A DNA stretch of 64,000 nt from Macrosoma leucophasiata. Its lineage: Eukaryota; Arthropoda; Insecta; Lepidoptera; Hedylidae. The position numbers and the translations under genes are program-made. The stretch is from the NCBI GenBank assembly GCA_036365455.1, contig JAWQUS010000016.1, forward strand, positions 19,305,001 to 19,369,000. The letters are read 5' to 3'. The notes under the pieces are model-generated. The model worked only from the letters and a program-made list of their open reading frames with translations, did not search any database and was not told the origin of the DNA. Of this stretch, positions 20,775-32,064 are shown piece by piece (position 1 is the stretch's first letter; each line of letters begins with the position of its first letter).

Positions 20775-21071
20775 CTTAGAGCAGCACGGGCCACCGGCCA
20801 CCGGAGGGAAGTAGCCATATGCAGGCTTTCCCCTCTGTCAAAGTACAAGAACAAATGCCCCTATACCTATCACCCAGATATTTTTAAATGTGTGCGTGAA
20901 ATTGTTTATGTATTTTATTAAAGTCAAGGTGTGAGTTTCGTGGTAATAGACGATTTTTGTAATGTGAGTATGTGTCACACGTATTTCCACCCGCAAAAAA
21001 TGACAGACTGTTTTTAACGCTATGGCTACCCCCCTCCAGTCTGCCGCGACCGGTGGCCCGCGTTGCTCTAT
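20775..21071. mobile_element. MC MITE with 9-bp target duplication
   Basis: The ends are inverted repeats (AGAGCAGCACGGGCCACCGG at the left, CCGGTGGCCCGCGTTGCTCT at the right). It is flanked by a perfect GGGTACCGT duplication at 20766-20774 and 21072-21080. Other members are at 23914, 30925, 49042 and 55930. The short frames over it are not conserved as protein. A 9-bp duplication with TIRs would suit a Mutator-like element, which is inference. Confidence 0.85.
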
Positions 21072-21087
21072 GGGTACCGTATTATTT

Positions 21088-21230
21088 ATATCTCGACTCG
21101 GGAATCAAACCCAGCGTAACAGTAGTAGCCTGCTTATACAAAACAACTCAGTAGTTTAGTTTTTAATAAAATAAAAAAAAAAACATAATTGTAATATTTT
21201 ATTTTTTGAAATAACACATGCGAGTGAATT
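21088..21230 (-). repeat. SD fragment and plain sequence
   Basis: 21088-21135 is inverted SD text (CGGGAATCAAACCCAGCG, AGTAGTAGCCTGC). The remainder is AT-rich. Confidence 0.5.
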
Positions 21231-21482
21231 TTAGAAATTACAGAAAAAAGGAAAAAAAAATGACTTCGGGCAGGATTTTTATATAAACTGCAAAGTCTAT
21301 CATATCGGTTGTATAGCCCTTAATTAGTTATCAATGGATGTCGTTACCGAACCTAAATATAAATCGGTGTGGGACTTCGGTAGCTTAGTGGTAAAGCGGC
21401 TGGACTGGTTACCCTGAGGTCGCGGGTTCAATTCTTGCCCGAAATTAAATTTTTCTTTCCCTTTTTTCTATAATTTCTAATA
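21231..21482 (+). mobile_element. SC tRNA-derived SINE with inverted head
   Basis: The tRNA-like part is 21371-21445 (GACTTCGGTAGCTTAGTGG, GCGGGTTCAATTCTTGC). Bases 21231-21275 are an imperfect reverse complement of its own 3' flank (21437-21482). The interior AAACTGCAAAGTCTATCATA matches the SC body seen at 44800. Confidence 0.75.
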
Positions 21483-21755
21483 AACCATAATTTAACGCCT
21501 ATATTATTAACGGGTAGAAAGATATATATAAGATATGCGCAAAGGTATAAAATGATGTTTTATAGTAGACATGTCTTTAAATAACTAGCTATTCTAGAAA
21601 AGGCTTCACATTGATGGTAAAAACCACATACATAGACTTATTTTCAGAAGACGAAGTGTAGGCCTCCCACGAGATTGAAAGATGTACTGGTCAAGATCGC
21701 GGGCAATAAGCCATCATTAAAAGACTGCAATAAAACTAAGACTTTCTCTAGAAAG
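21483..21755. other. Intergenic stretch, nothing recognised
   Basis: No gene or repeat match seen. Confidence 0.35.
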
Positions 21756-21950
21756 ACGACCCCGGTTAGTCCAGCGTTGTTAGACGACCGTTTGATTCGA
21801 AAGGTCGCGGGGTCGATCCCCGCACCGGGACAATTATTTGTATGGCTTACTGATATTTGTTTCGGGTCTGGGTGTTTGTGTATGTGTTCTGTGTGTTGAA
21901 CGATACCCACGATACATGTTTATACCTAGTGTGGGCGTATTTATTTATTT
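21756..21950 (+). mobile_element. SB tRNA-derived SINE
   Basis: Same head and body as 18291-18519: CCCCGGTTAGTCCAGCG, B box GGTCGATCC, CACCGGGACA, then TTTCGGGTCTGGGTGTTTGT. Confidence 0.85.
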
Positions 21951-22148
21951 ACTAGCGGCCTGACACGGCTTCGCCCGCGCTGCTCCGTTCCTATTAGTCA
22001 TAGTGTGATGATATATAGCCTATAGCCTTTCGCAATAAATGGGCTATATAAACCTAAAAAAATTTTTTCAAACCGGACCAGTAGTTCCTGAGATTAGCGC
22101 GTTCAGACAAACAAACAAACAAACTCTTCAGCTTTATAATATTAGTTT
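21951..22148 (+). repeat. K-type repeat
   Basis: Starts ACTAGCGGCCTGACACGG, contains CTATTAGTCATAG and ends with CTTCAGCTTTATAATATTAG. The tail CAAACAAACAAACAAACTC is a short tetranucleotide run. Confidence 0.75.
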
Positions 22149-22260
22149 AGATTTGTTCCGATTTATCCTATCTCATGATTTCGGAAAAATATTCAGTTCC
22201 GCATCATAAATATGCCAAAGAACCCACCACTTCAAAACTAATCCTAAGTTGCACCAAGAT

Positions 22261-22327
22261 ATTTCACATCCTTCTCTAACTTATAGAAACCTGTCAGGTT
22301 TCTTTAAGTTAGAGAAGGATGTGAAAT
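22261..22327. repeat. Near-perfect hairpin abutting an SA copy
   Basis: Arm 22261-22282 (ATTTCACATCCTTCTCTAAC...) is a perfect complement of 22306-22327. The inner GAAACCT/AGGTTTC also pairs, giving a stem of about 33 bp with one mismatch and almost no loop. Confidence 0.88.
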
Positions 22328-22341
22328 GTGACAATAACTTT

Positions 22342-22565
22342 AACTTGCCGCTAAATGGTAGTGTTCAGCACTATCGTGTTCCGGTCAGGTGGTAATGTAA
22401 GGCCCTGTAATATCCGGCACAGAGGCATAACACCTTAGGCCTCAGGAGTGGCAACGCATCTTCATTTTGACCGCTGGTCATTGCATGGGTGTCTATAGGC
22501 TGCAGTCATCACTTAACATCAATGTGAACTGCACGCTTGTTTGCCATTTTTATTACATAAAAAAA
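22342..22565 (+). mobile_element. SA element, 5' truncated
   Basis: Plus-strand copy starting at ACTTGCCGCTAAATGG and ending in ATTACATAAAAAA. The first ~60 bp are missing. Confidence 0.85.
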
Positions 22566-22792
22566 GTATCAAATAAGTCTTTAATTTTTATTAACTTCCC
22601 ACTCATCTAAAAACAAAATATATAAATATTCTTTAACAATCAACTCGACGAGATGATCTTCAAATAAAATGTCCGGACTTTTTTTGTCCTATCAGCCTTT
22701 TTTGTCAGGACCTTAAAAATTTCTAAATGGTAACCCTACTCACCTGTGTTTTTGCGAAAAATACAACAAGAAATGTAACTTCACTTATTCTT

Positions 22793-22981
22793 TATTTTAA
22801 AGAAAAATGGAAAGAAAAATTTGGCTTCAGGCGAGACTCGAACGCGCGGCCACTGGGAATCTAGTCCAGCCCCCGTGGCCGCGAGTTCGAGTCTCGCCTG
22901 AAGTAAAATTTTTCTTTCCATTTTTCTTTAAAATAAATATATTTCACAAGCATGTGTTAATGCGAAATAATATAAAACAAC
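22793..22981 (+). mobile_element. SC SINE with inverted head and 12-bp target duplication
   Basis: Left arm 22793-22853 is the reverse complement of 22875-22936, including the tRNA T arm (GAGTTCGAGTCTCGCCTGAA). The 21-bp spacer holds ATCTAGTCCAGCC. TCACTTATTCTT flanks it at 22781-22792 and 22982-22993. The plus 3' end is AATGCGAAATAATATAAAAC. Confidence 0.87.
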
Positions 22982-22993
22982 TCACTTATTCTT

Positions 22994-23395
22994 ACTTCGT
23001 CTACTAAACACACCAAAGAACCCACCACTTCATAACTTAGAGTAAGAGATCAGCGTTATTATGTGAGCGGATAAGAAACATTGTGAAACTTCATTGAATC
23101 TTCTATGGCGTCGGCAAATTTATTGACCCATTGTGACCACACGCGAATATGGACTAAGATTTAATATATTGTTACAAGAAGCTTTATTGAATACAATTTG
23201 CTTGAGGCACGTTAAACAGATGCTCGGTTGGTTAGACAAGGGTTTTGTTATTTTTTTTTTCTTTATTTAAGGAGCTTTAACGCTCAGTAATAATGCCGCC
23301 CCCGTAAAAATGCAATTAAAAAAACAATAATCAAGTTTATTTAAACTCTACTTCACATATTTTATACATATCCTTAGCTTCTCGAGACGACATAT
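22994..23395. other. Intergenic stretch
   Basis: No gene supported. 23248-23262 is a T run. Nothing else recognised. Confidence 0.35.
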
Positions 23396-23730
23396 ACCAA
23401 TGTTAAATCTATACAAATAAATAGAATTGGAGTGTCTGTTTGTAATATTAAAATAACCGCTTTTTACTAAATGCATATGTATGTATACATGGTATATATA
23501 CCAAAACCACATTTTACACAATTTTTGTCTGTCTGTCTGTTTGGCGGGGCTAATCTTGGGAACGGCGGAACCGATTTTGACGGGACTTTCACTGGCAGAT
23601 AGCTGATGTGATAAGGAGTAACTTAGGCTACTTTTATACTAGCTGCGCCCACGACTTTGTCCGGGTAGATACTGAACAATCATATTTTTTTCTCACGTGG
23701 ACGAAGTCGCGGGCACAGCTAGTACAAAAT
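23396..23730. repeat. K-type repeat pair
   Basis: Contains TGTCTGTCTGTCTG, ACCGATTTTGACGGGACTT, AAGGAGTAACTTAGGCTACT and ACTAGCTGCGCCCACG, and closes with the inverted GAAGTCGCGGGCACAGCTAGT. Similar text occurs at 38930-39125 and 51650-51912. Confidence 0.7.
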
Positions 23731-23913
23731 AAAATATCTCGTACATTTGCGTTACAAACACATTCCATCAAACGATGTTGTCATCATCAATTTTTCCGCA
23801 CACATCACAATTAGGAAAGCCGCCTTCTTCAAGAGAAAACCAAATTTTCTTGATGCAATGTGTCCGGAACGCAATCTTTAAGCTCAAAATAAGACATTTC
23901 TACATAATTTTGC

Positions 23914-24199
23914 GTAGAGCAACTCGGCCCACCGGTCGCGGGAGGCCAGAGGGGAGTAGCCATAGCGTTTATTACCGATGCAAAACAGTCTGTCATTTTT
24001 TGCGGAGGGAAATACGTGTGACACACACTCACACTACAAAAATCGTCTATTACTACGAAACTCACACCTTGACTTTAACAAAACACATAAACAATTTCAT
24101 AGCATAGGACCATTTGGTCTTGTACTTTGACAGAGGGGGAAGCCTGCATATGGCTACTCCCCGCCGGTCCGCCGCGGTCGATGGCCCGTGTTGCTCTAT
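23914..24199. mobile_element. MC MITE
   Basis: Inverted orientation relative to 20775. Ends TAGAGCAACTCGGCCCACCGG and CCCGTGTTGCTCTA. The flanks AATTTTG/ATTTTGG are compatible with a decayed 9-bp duplication. Confidence 0.8.
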
Positions 24200-24228
24200 G
24201 TTATTTTGGTATAAAATATATTTTAATA

Positions 24229-25210
24229 AATATAACTACGTTAAGAAAAACCGATTTCAAAACTGAAAAGTAAGAAATAATAAAGATGTAATTGTAATTA
24301 TATACTACCTATCATTTATATGTGCTATTTACTAATAGGTTTGAAGTCTGTGCCAAGCCTTAAACAGATAATTATATTTTTAATCACTTAAATATGAATA
24401 CGAGCAAATTAATACACTGAACAAAACGTTACCGGCGAATCGTGGGCGTTTGCATGTATGCTTGAATTCATGCATTTACCTCTGCCTACCCCTTGGGGGA
24501 TTACAGGCGTGAAGTTACGTTTTAATACAATTAAATGCCTACTTTAGTGATTTTGGCTTGGCACCGATTTCAAACCGATTAGTAAATAGCACATATAAAT
24601 GATAGGTAGTATATAATTACAATTACATCTTTATTATTTCTTACTTTTCAGTTTTGAAGTCGGTTTTTCTTAACGTAGTTATATTTATTTAATACTTTTT
24701 AGTTTATTGCTGCATTGCCAATTAGATTAATGTTCACATCTGTTAAATTTGTAAAATCTGACTCTTTTAGCTTCGTGACAATTAGATACCTGATTTAAAT
24801 TGTTTAGGTGTGTCGATACAAAATTTTTACACGACTATACGAAATCAATGAAAAAATGTTATCCACGAAGGAGTAAATAAACTGTGTTGTGTCGTCGATG
24901 AGTAAATGTGTCATTGTCACTTGTTGTCATCTTGTTGTCATGCGCATTAGGACTATCTAGGACGTCAGTGGATTCAACGCACTGTATGACAACTCGCCGT
25001 CTATTCTTATTCCTTTAGTGTGAGGTGAAAGTAAGTAAAAAAATGCTCATAAAATAAAAACTGATGGGCCTATCTGAATCAAATTTTTATGGGACCAATT
25101 CGAAACTATTTCGCATCAAACAAAAAAGGAATTACGTAAATCGGTCCAGATATCTCGGCGAAACACGCGTAAATACATTAAAAAAAAATATATATATACC
25201 GGCCGAATTT
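24229..25210. mobile_element. MD foldback element, copy 1
   Basis: Arms at about 24233-24356 and 24548-24684 are inverted copies: AACTACGTTAAGAAAAACCG reads the same from the other side. The loop holds CGTTTGCATGTATGCTTG and CTCTGCCTACCCCTTG. A ~500-bp tail follows, ending ACCGGCCGAATTTGA. The last ~30 bp seen in copies 2 and 3 are lost. Copies 2 and 3 are at 32749 and 41471. Confidence 0.85.
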
Positions 25211-27161
25211 GAAATATAATGGCCACCTTATGTTTGAAATTCATTTATTTTACACGTTCACGTTTAGGTCACAGACTTACATAATAATATGTGTGCCAAA
25301 TGACAATGCCAGAAATTACATAGAACTTTGACCCACCTGCAAACAGTTATTTACCAGCATGGCGAATACCTCTTTTTGCTGGGATTTTATCACTGATTAT
25401 TTACACACACATTTAAAGACTTTTAAACTTGTAGTTTATGTATAAACTTAAAAAATGTCATGCATGGCACGGCCGCAGTAATATACATTTGGTACAGTAC
25501 ACACAGTAAGGACATGGTCCATACAGCCTGGTCAAGTATTAAATCATTCTGATTTCTTCAAACCTGTATGCTATGTAAAAATAAAATTATTTAATATTTA
25601 AACAACCGTTCTTTCACATAAGTACCTAGGTTTGTTGTTGCTATTATATAAGTACAATCGTTTTTCGGGTAGATCAAAAATCTGTGACAGTAATGTTGAC
25701 CGATACCTTCATTGTCAACGTTTCGATAGTAAAAACAGCGTTTGTAATAATTTTAAAATAATGTTTAGATTAATTAAATGTACGAAAATAATATATTTGG
25801 ATTAAAACTAACTTTGGGTGGTTAAAACTTAAGTTAGAACGTTTTAAAGTATTGTATTGTTATTTAGAGTAACGCAATTGATTGCGTTTCTAATTAGGTA
25901 CAACCATAACCAAGTCTTTTTAATCGTAATTATTAACCTCAAGTTATACAGAAAAAATATCAATTAACTAAGAATTCTATTTTCAAAACACAGTTTTTCT
26001 TTAATTTACATTTCGTGTAAATGCTGGGTCACAATCTGGCATTGTCATTTCGATTCAATAGGACATTCTTTCGGAGAAAATAGTCTGTGACAATCGAAGA
26101 AACAGACAGATATACGCTTAATCTTATAAGGACTCCTTTTTTCCTCTTAAAGCACGGGACCCTAAAAATAACCTAATTTGGCGATCATCAACAGAGTAAG
26201 ATTGCTATCTTAAGTAGCGAAACGTTCCGCACTTTGTAACTACACAACAATGAATCATGGAAGGCATCGTTGAAACCTTCATTGAGTCGTCAGCAAGACG
26301 TTCCAATACCGGCAAGACCAATTTATACCCTCATTGTACTGACCGTTCAACCGCTGAGCAAGAAGTCTGCTCATTGTTCGGCAATTTGATAATACATCAA
26401 CTCTGATGGCCATCACATTTATAATATAGGATTGATTAGTGGTTTATTTAGCATTCAATTGCAGAGATCAATCGAGAGAAAAATGTTTTGCTTCTATTTT
26501 GATGTTTATGGTATATTGCACTTACCTTATTTAGTCTGCCAGACTGAAAAGCCTTCACTATAACTTAGAGGAAGTAACGGAGTGCCAGGACGACGATTCG
26601 AGGTTCCTTTATGTGGTGCGTATCTTTGTCGACACGCGCCTTCATCGTGGGCGTTGTCTTCCAGGAACACGATAAAATAATAAGGCTGCTAGTTAGTTCT
26701 TTCCCTAATTTAATGATTACAACGCTTTAATCATGCACTTATAATGAGATTACAGTAATATTTAACAATTCAGAACAAATGTGTTTTCGAGTGACAATAA
26801 TATGTACGACAGCTCTTCAAAAAGTGAGTTTCGTTCGCCCAGTATCAACAGTGTACTCTTTGGTTCGCCCGTTATTCCAGCCAGGTACAACTCCATTCGG
26901 TGTTACCCGCGCCGTTATATTGAAGGCTTTTCAATCTCTAATTAGGAGCGAAGTTCTGGACGGAGCTGAGGCGTAGCCAAGAGCTTCGGGGATTGGCAGA
27001 ACATCTTTTCAATAAATATTATAGGTATAACTGGGACTGGAGTATCACCTTACCAACCAGCAGAGGCTATAGAGAGACGGCGGGGATGTTTGGGGGTGAC
27101 ACCCTCTCACGTGAAAGCGAAACACAAAACTCAGTTTCGTGTTTAAACAACCAGGGAGCGC
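25211..27161. other. Long intergenic stretch without recognised features
   Basis: No supported gene. A 65-codon frame at 26779-26976 (GTTPFGVTRAVILKAFQSL) has no family I recognise and no splice context. I see no match to the repeat families above. It may be unique DNA and is the best place to look for regulatory conservation. Confidence 0.4.
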
Positions 27162-27201
27162 CAGAGACAGAGAATTTTCTCAAAAAAATTCTCTGTCTCT
27201 G
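27162..27201. repeat. 17-bp perfect hairpin
   Basis: CAGAGACAGAGAATTTT (27162-27178) pairs with its complement at 27185-27201 around a 6-nt loop. Confidence 0.85.
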
Positions 27202-27270
27202 TGCACAACGGTGGATAATGGAGACATTAGATAAAAAAATTTTTTTTTGCTCATTCGCCCCTATTTTATC

Positions 27271-27519
27271 GCAAACAAGCATGAAGTTCACATTGATGTT
27301 AAGTAATGACTGCAGCTTATAGGCACCTACAGAATGACCAGGTGGTTATGTACGGACCGGTAATTTCCGGCACAGGGACATAACACCTTAGGCCTCAGGA
27401 GTGGTTTCGCATCTTCATTTTGACCTTGGTCTTTGTGTAAGTGACTATAGCCTGCAGTCATCACTTAACATCAATGTGAACTGCATGCTTGTTTGCCACT
27501 TCCACTACATAAAAAAAAA
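27271..27519. repeat. SA pair, head-to-head fragments
   Basis: 27271-27340 is the SA 3' tail in minus orientation. It abuts 27341-27519, SA from GGTGGTTATGTACGG to the A tail in plus orientation. The pair can fold back on itself, like 375-507. Confidence 0.82.
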
Positions 27520-28021
27520 TATATAGACAAATCGCGAAAAATAAAAATCAGCTTCTTCATTTTGTCACTCAGCGATTAACATTTTGTATTTATTTGAATA
27601 AATTCAAATTTGGTCTTTATAAAATAACGACACTGACACTGCTGTATTGCGTTATACGGCAGTCTTCAATTCAGTTTTGCTTTGAAACCTAACCTCAAAA
27701 ACATTTACAGTAACCATCTATACTAGCAATGGAGAAATCTTCTCGTTCCTATCAAGTTGTTACAAATCACTGGTTATCTATTGACAATAGCCTTTGTCTC
27801 CGAAACCATTTACCGATGACTCCAACCTTCTGTTTTATCGTCTTAAATTGTGAGCCTCAAACATTGGAGGCGGGCCACCGATTGCTAGCAGGAACGATTA
27901 TCTGAGGTTTTGAATTTGGTCTAAGTGTTAGGAAATAGCGTGTTATGTTATATTTTATTTTTCGCCTTAACATCTGTGACTGAACTTTAGACCGACCCTA
28001 AATCGGTTAAAAAATCAAAAA
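27520..28021. other. Intergenic stretch, nothing recognised
   Basis: No gene or repeat match was seen. Confidence 0.35.
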
Positions 28022-28150
28022 GGAAGCAAAAATTTGACGCATCGGTGAGGGACTTCAGTAGCTTAGTGGTAAACTGGACTGGTTATCCTGAGGTTGCAGG
28101 TTCGATTCCTGCCTAAAGTCAAATTTTATTTCCCTTTTTGCTTTAAATAT
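28022..28150 (+). mobile_element. SC-like tRNA SINE
   Basis: tRNA-like core 28053-28121: GGGACTTCAGTAGCTTAGTGG..., with B box GGTTCGATTCC. The flanks AGGAAGCAAAAATTTGAC and GTCAAATTTTATTTCCC are inverted repeats around the core. Confidence 0.75.
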
Positions 28151-28261
28151 AAGCGTATTATAGTGCAAATTAAGTAAAAATAAAAATATTATCGGTCAGT
28201 TCCAAATGTTTTGTAAAATTTGAACAAGGTAAAAGATAACTATTTGGTTACGGTAGATTAC

Positions 28262-28690
28262 ATTGATGAACGCCTGGTGTTGTGAGTGGTCTGAGCGGGG
28301 GCGGCAACCTAAGAAGTTCTTCCGGGCCTACCTAGAGGACGTCTGTCGCACGAATAAAGAGACGGGCGTGCAGGTTTCCACACGCCACCAACGTTGATTG
28401 GAGCCAAAGGGCTTGGAAGGGAGCAGCCGACGGCAGAGTCGCGGAAGTGGTCGGCAGCGTTCCCGTAATCCCGCCACTGATGCCGGACAAGTCGAGAAAC
28501 CGCAGGGTTTTAGTGAGTACGAGTTTCCACTACCCGTCCTCTGTTCCCCAACGCGACGGGTATATGAGCATTTGGTTCTACGATACATGTAATAGTTCTT
28601 TGAAAGACTTAAATAATCCTACTAAACTAATCTATTGGATGGAAATTAAAGGGTATATATTGTGTGAATGAATATACATTTCTGACTCTG
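28262..28690 (+). repeat. Probable LINE 3' end
   Basis: A GC-rich island in AT-rich DNA with overlapping short frames on both strands (CRRQSRGSGRQRS style text). It ends GAATGAATATACATTTCTGAC and TCTGATTTCTGATCC, similar to the LINE end at 15370-15397. No conserved motif was found, so the class is uncertain. Confidence 0.4.
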
Positions 28691-30093
28691 ATTTCTGATC
28701 CTGTGTGAAAGTTCTGCAATATTTTACAGAATGATCAAAAAAAAACTTATAAGAAATTAAAAAAATTCGCTTTTCCTTTATAACATGGACCAAAACCACA
28801 AGAACTGCAGGTGTGTTCACTAATATTAGGGTCTGTCCAATAACGGGTTCAAATTGATGCCGTGTTGGTTTTGCTACAATCAGTATATTGTTTCAAATAA
28901 AATTAATCACTAACTGATTTAATATAATTTAATAAAGCCCCAGGCACCGGTTAGTTCGCAATGGTTAATATAGTTAAGCAATGCCAAAAGCAAGACGTAT
29001 AGATAGACTTGATAGAATATTGTTCCTTGGTGTGGTGAAAACAGGATAGTTGACAGACTTATGTCAATAATAATAATGAACTCCTTTTTTAAAATTTCTT
29101 GTAGTAGGTATTTGATGTCAGAATTCGCATTGGCATGGCATATGGATTAACAAACAGACGCACCAGTAGTCTTATAAGAATTCCATTTTCTCAAATTAAA
29201 GTACAGAATCTTAAAAACGAAATTGATTACTTTAAAACTCTTTTAAACATTTTTCTTTAAAATAATATATTTTACAAGCTTGTGTTAATGCGAAATAATG
29301 TAAAACGAAATTGATTACGTTCGATTTTTTATATTTTACACCAAAAGGAAAAAAAACAATGGCAAACAAACTTCGCGGAAAAAGCCAAACCAAACAAAAC
29401 TCAGACCAACCGATAAATCAAATTGACATCTCAGTTGTATTCAGAAATTAACATAACTAATTTCTGATCACATAAATACAACTTACGACATTTGTGATTT
29501 ATCCATCGCATCGGAAACAAGACTGGTACACCGCAATTTACCAGGATGCCTATCTATGTGGCATTTTACTATAAAATTGCCTACAAAGTCATGAGGCCGG
29601 TAATCGCCACATCTTAATTAGAGACGTAGTAACGATTGACGACTTATCAATATTGCTTCTGACGTCCTGAACTTAATTATGCTAGATAAAACTGTTCCAT
29701 TTTATCGCTAATAGAGTATAACGAGTTAATGACTGAGATAATTTTGTTTCATTCATCTTATGTTTAATGTTTCCTTAAGCCAATCCTGCGCATGTTTTGC
29801 ATACACTTCACAATACATTTGAAATCGAAAATTGACAACTCAGCTGCTGTTAATGAAAATGCCTTCTGACAGGTCGAAGTAATATGTACTAGACTGATAG
29901 ATACTGAACCCTCCGAGTATCGTTAGCCCTGTAAGGCTAGGAATTTTTGTAGGGATAAAAAAAGTTTAAAGTTTTGCTATATGTATGAATTAAAATAAAC
30001 TTTCTTCTGTAAAGTTGAAATATAGGTGTTTGTCTAAGATATTTAGAAGTAAGTAGGCACAATGACAGGCGGTTCTGGATAGCATTAAAAAAA
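28691..30093. other. Intergenic stretch without recognised features
   Basis: AT-rich. No gene supported on either strand. Confidence 0.4.
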
Positions 30094-30425
30094 TCGGCCA
30101 AGTGCGAGTCGGACTCGCCCACAAAGTGTTCCGTACAAAAAAATTGCTTATAAATTACGTATGTTGTATGGGGGCTCAAAGGGGGGGGCTCCCTTTGATG
30201 TTTACTTTATTTTTAAGCTATTGCATAGCTTCAATCGAGGGCCTTGAGCGCGGGGACCGAATCCAGAAATTCCGTAACGAAAAAAAACCTCACGCTCCCC
30301 ACTCCGACGGGCACGGAGGTGTGGCTTGAATGCCGTGCATTGTCTAACGTCGTTTCTTTTCGGCAGTCTTCGACACGGTGTTTGTGTGCGTGCAACTAGA
30401 CGTATTGTACGACTCTATGAAGCAA
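30094..30425 (+). repeat. Family G fragment joined to family F copy
   Basis: 30094-30200 carries CCAAGTGCGAGTCGGACTCG and a GGGGGGG run. 30212-30425 matches family F (828-925, inverted) and ends in an A run at about 30423. Confidence 0.6.
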
Positions 30426-30924
30426 AAAAAAAAAAGAAGCAAAAATAAATAAATAAATAAATAAAATAAAAAAAAAATAAAAAAAAAACCCCGGTGATTC
30501 CTAGCACGCACGACACCCACCCCGAAAATTGACCACGCCCTTGATAAGCAAGGGCAGAATGCCAGGGGAAGGAGGTACAACCTCGACCTTTTCCGCGGCT
30601 GCGCGCTCGCGCGCGCAGCCACGAAGAACAATCTAGTTCTATGAAGCTCGCACGAATCGAGACGAGCTGCTCCGAAATCGGACGAATACATAAACAGCTA
30701 TTTATATGTATTGTAAAATAATAAAAATATTTCAAACAATTTTAACTTTTTATTTATTTAATAAAAGAAAATAAATTGTTTTCTTATCGGTCACCAGGCT
30801 CAAAAAGTGTAACTTGAATTAATATCAAAGTAAAAAGGAAAAACTGCATAAATAAAATAAATAAATAATTATAATTGCATATTAAGCAAAAAAAAGTCAA
30901 AGCACAAGCCCTTTACCTGTTGCC
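30426..30924. other. A-rich run and a GC-rich structured block
   Basis: 30424-30489 is A-rich with AAATA repeats. 30490-30690 is GC-rich and contains the perfect hairpin GGCTGCGCGC/GCGCGCAGCC (30596-30619). On the minus strand the block ends at a long T run, as an RNA polymerase III transcript would, but no known RNA family is recognised. 30700-30924 is AT-rich. Confidence 0.4.
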
Positions 30925-31133
30925 GTGATTGTTTAAATGTGTGCGTGAAATTGTTTCTGTATTTTGTTATAGTCAAGGTGTGGGTTTCGTAGTAATAGAC
31001 AATTTTTGTATTGTGCGTGTGTGTCGCACGTATTTCCCCCGCAAAAAATGACAGACTGTTTTGCATCGGTAATGAACGCTATGGCTACTCCCCTCCGATC
31101 CGCCGCGACCGGTGGGCCGCGTTGCTCTATGGT
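30925..31133. mobile_element. MC MITE, one end missing
   Basis: Matches MC from GATTGTTTAAATGTGTGCGTG to GGCCGCGTTGCTCTATGG. The left inverted repeat is absent. Confidence 0.78.
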
Positions 31134-32064
31134 TAAAACTATTAGCAGAGAATATGTAATGATACTACGTATAGAATGGACACTTCGACCCGATTTCCCA
31201 ACCTCCTCCCCTTATGGGCGACGGTAGCTATTTTCATTCACACACAGGTCACTGATTGATTTTCATAGAGACCAAATTAAGCGTTTGTATGGAATTTTGG
31301 CGGAGTGTCCGCTGTGTGCTATTAGTGAAACTGACAAACGTCGTTTTACTTTTGTACACAAATACAGATTATTTTAATTGACGCGATGGTTAAGTGGTGG
31401 TGGTGGAATGTAATTTTGTGTAACTCGCACAAGGCACTCAGAATCCAAACGTTAACCCATCATAAATAAATCAACAATGCAATTATGAGCTCCTTTACGG
31501 CAAATACCAGACAAAACCCGACGCGAGGTGTGTCCTTTTTAAATTTACGACGAAGGCGGACCCTCTGAACTGCTTCGGTATGCATACCACGTTGACTAAT
31601 TAATACGTGTAAATATATAAAATATGGCGTAACGCGTGAAACCGCCCATTATATTGTTAGACACATAGCATGAGTAACAAATGAGTAGCTGACGTGTAAA
31701 GACGCCGACGCTCAAGTGTAGGTATTACTTTTTATGTGACAGTGTTTGTAAATGATTTATTTACATGTGGGTGTAACGGTTTTATACGTTACTATTACGT
31801 TCATGACGGGTCACTTTTATTTTTTTATAGAATATGTGCTGTATCCTCATTTAAAAGGAATTTCATGCATGTAGTGGTATTTGTGTAATTGAGTAATTTG
31901 CGAAAGTAAATGACAAAAAATAAAATGTCGTATTTATTCCAAATCAAATAAATAAAAAACAAATTGGCTATTTTAATATTTGCGACTCAGAACACATAAT
32001 TATATTAACGTTAATCGGTTTTAAAGTAACGTTAAGCCATCAGATACAAAGAAACAATAAATCT
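31134..32064. other. Intergenic stretch without recognised features
   Basis: No gene supported. No internal repeats found by reading. Confidence 0.4.

Noticed and set aside
22808..22900. Possible true tRNA genes in the SC and SB elements
   Set aside because: The cores are repeated with attached tails and target duplications and have mismatched anticodon stems, so they are SINE heads.
23829..24065. Recurrent frames reading FVVIDDFCSVxVCxTHFPPQKMTDCF (several places)
   Set aside because: They recur only because the MC MITE is repeated; frames are of unequal length and carry no known domain.
26779..27322. Frames at 26779 and 26993 as exons of an unknown gene
   Set aside because: No family similarity, no consistent splice sites and no agreement between frames.
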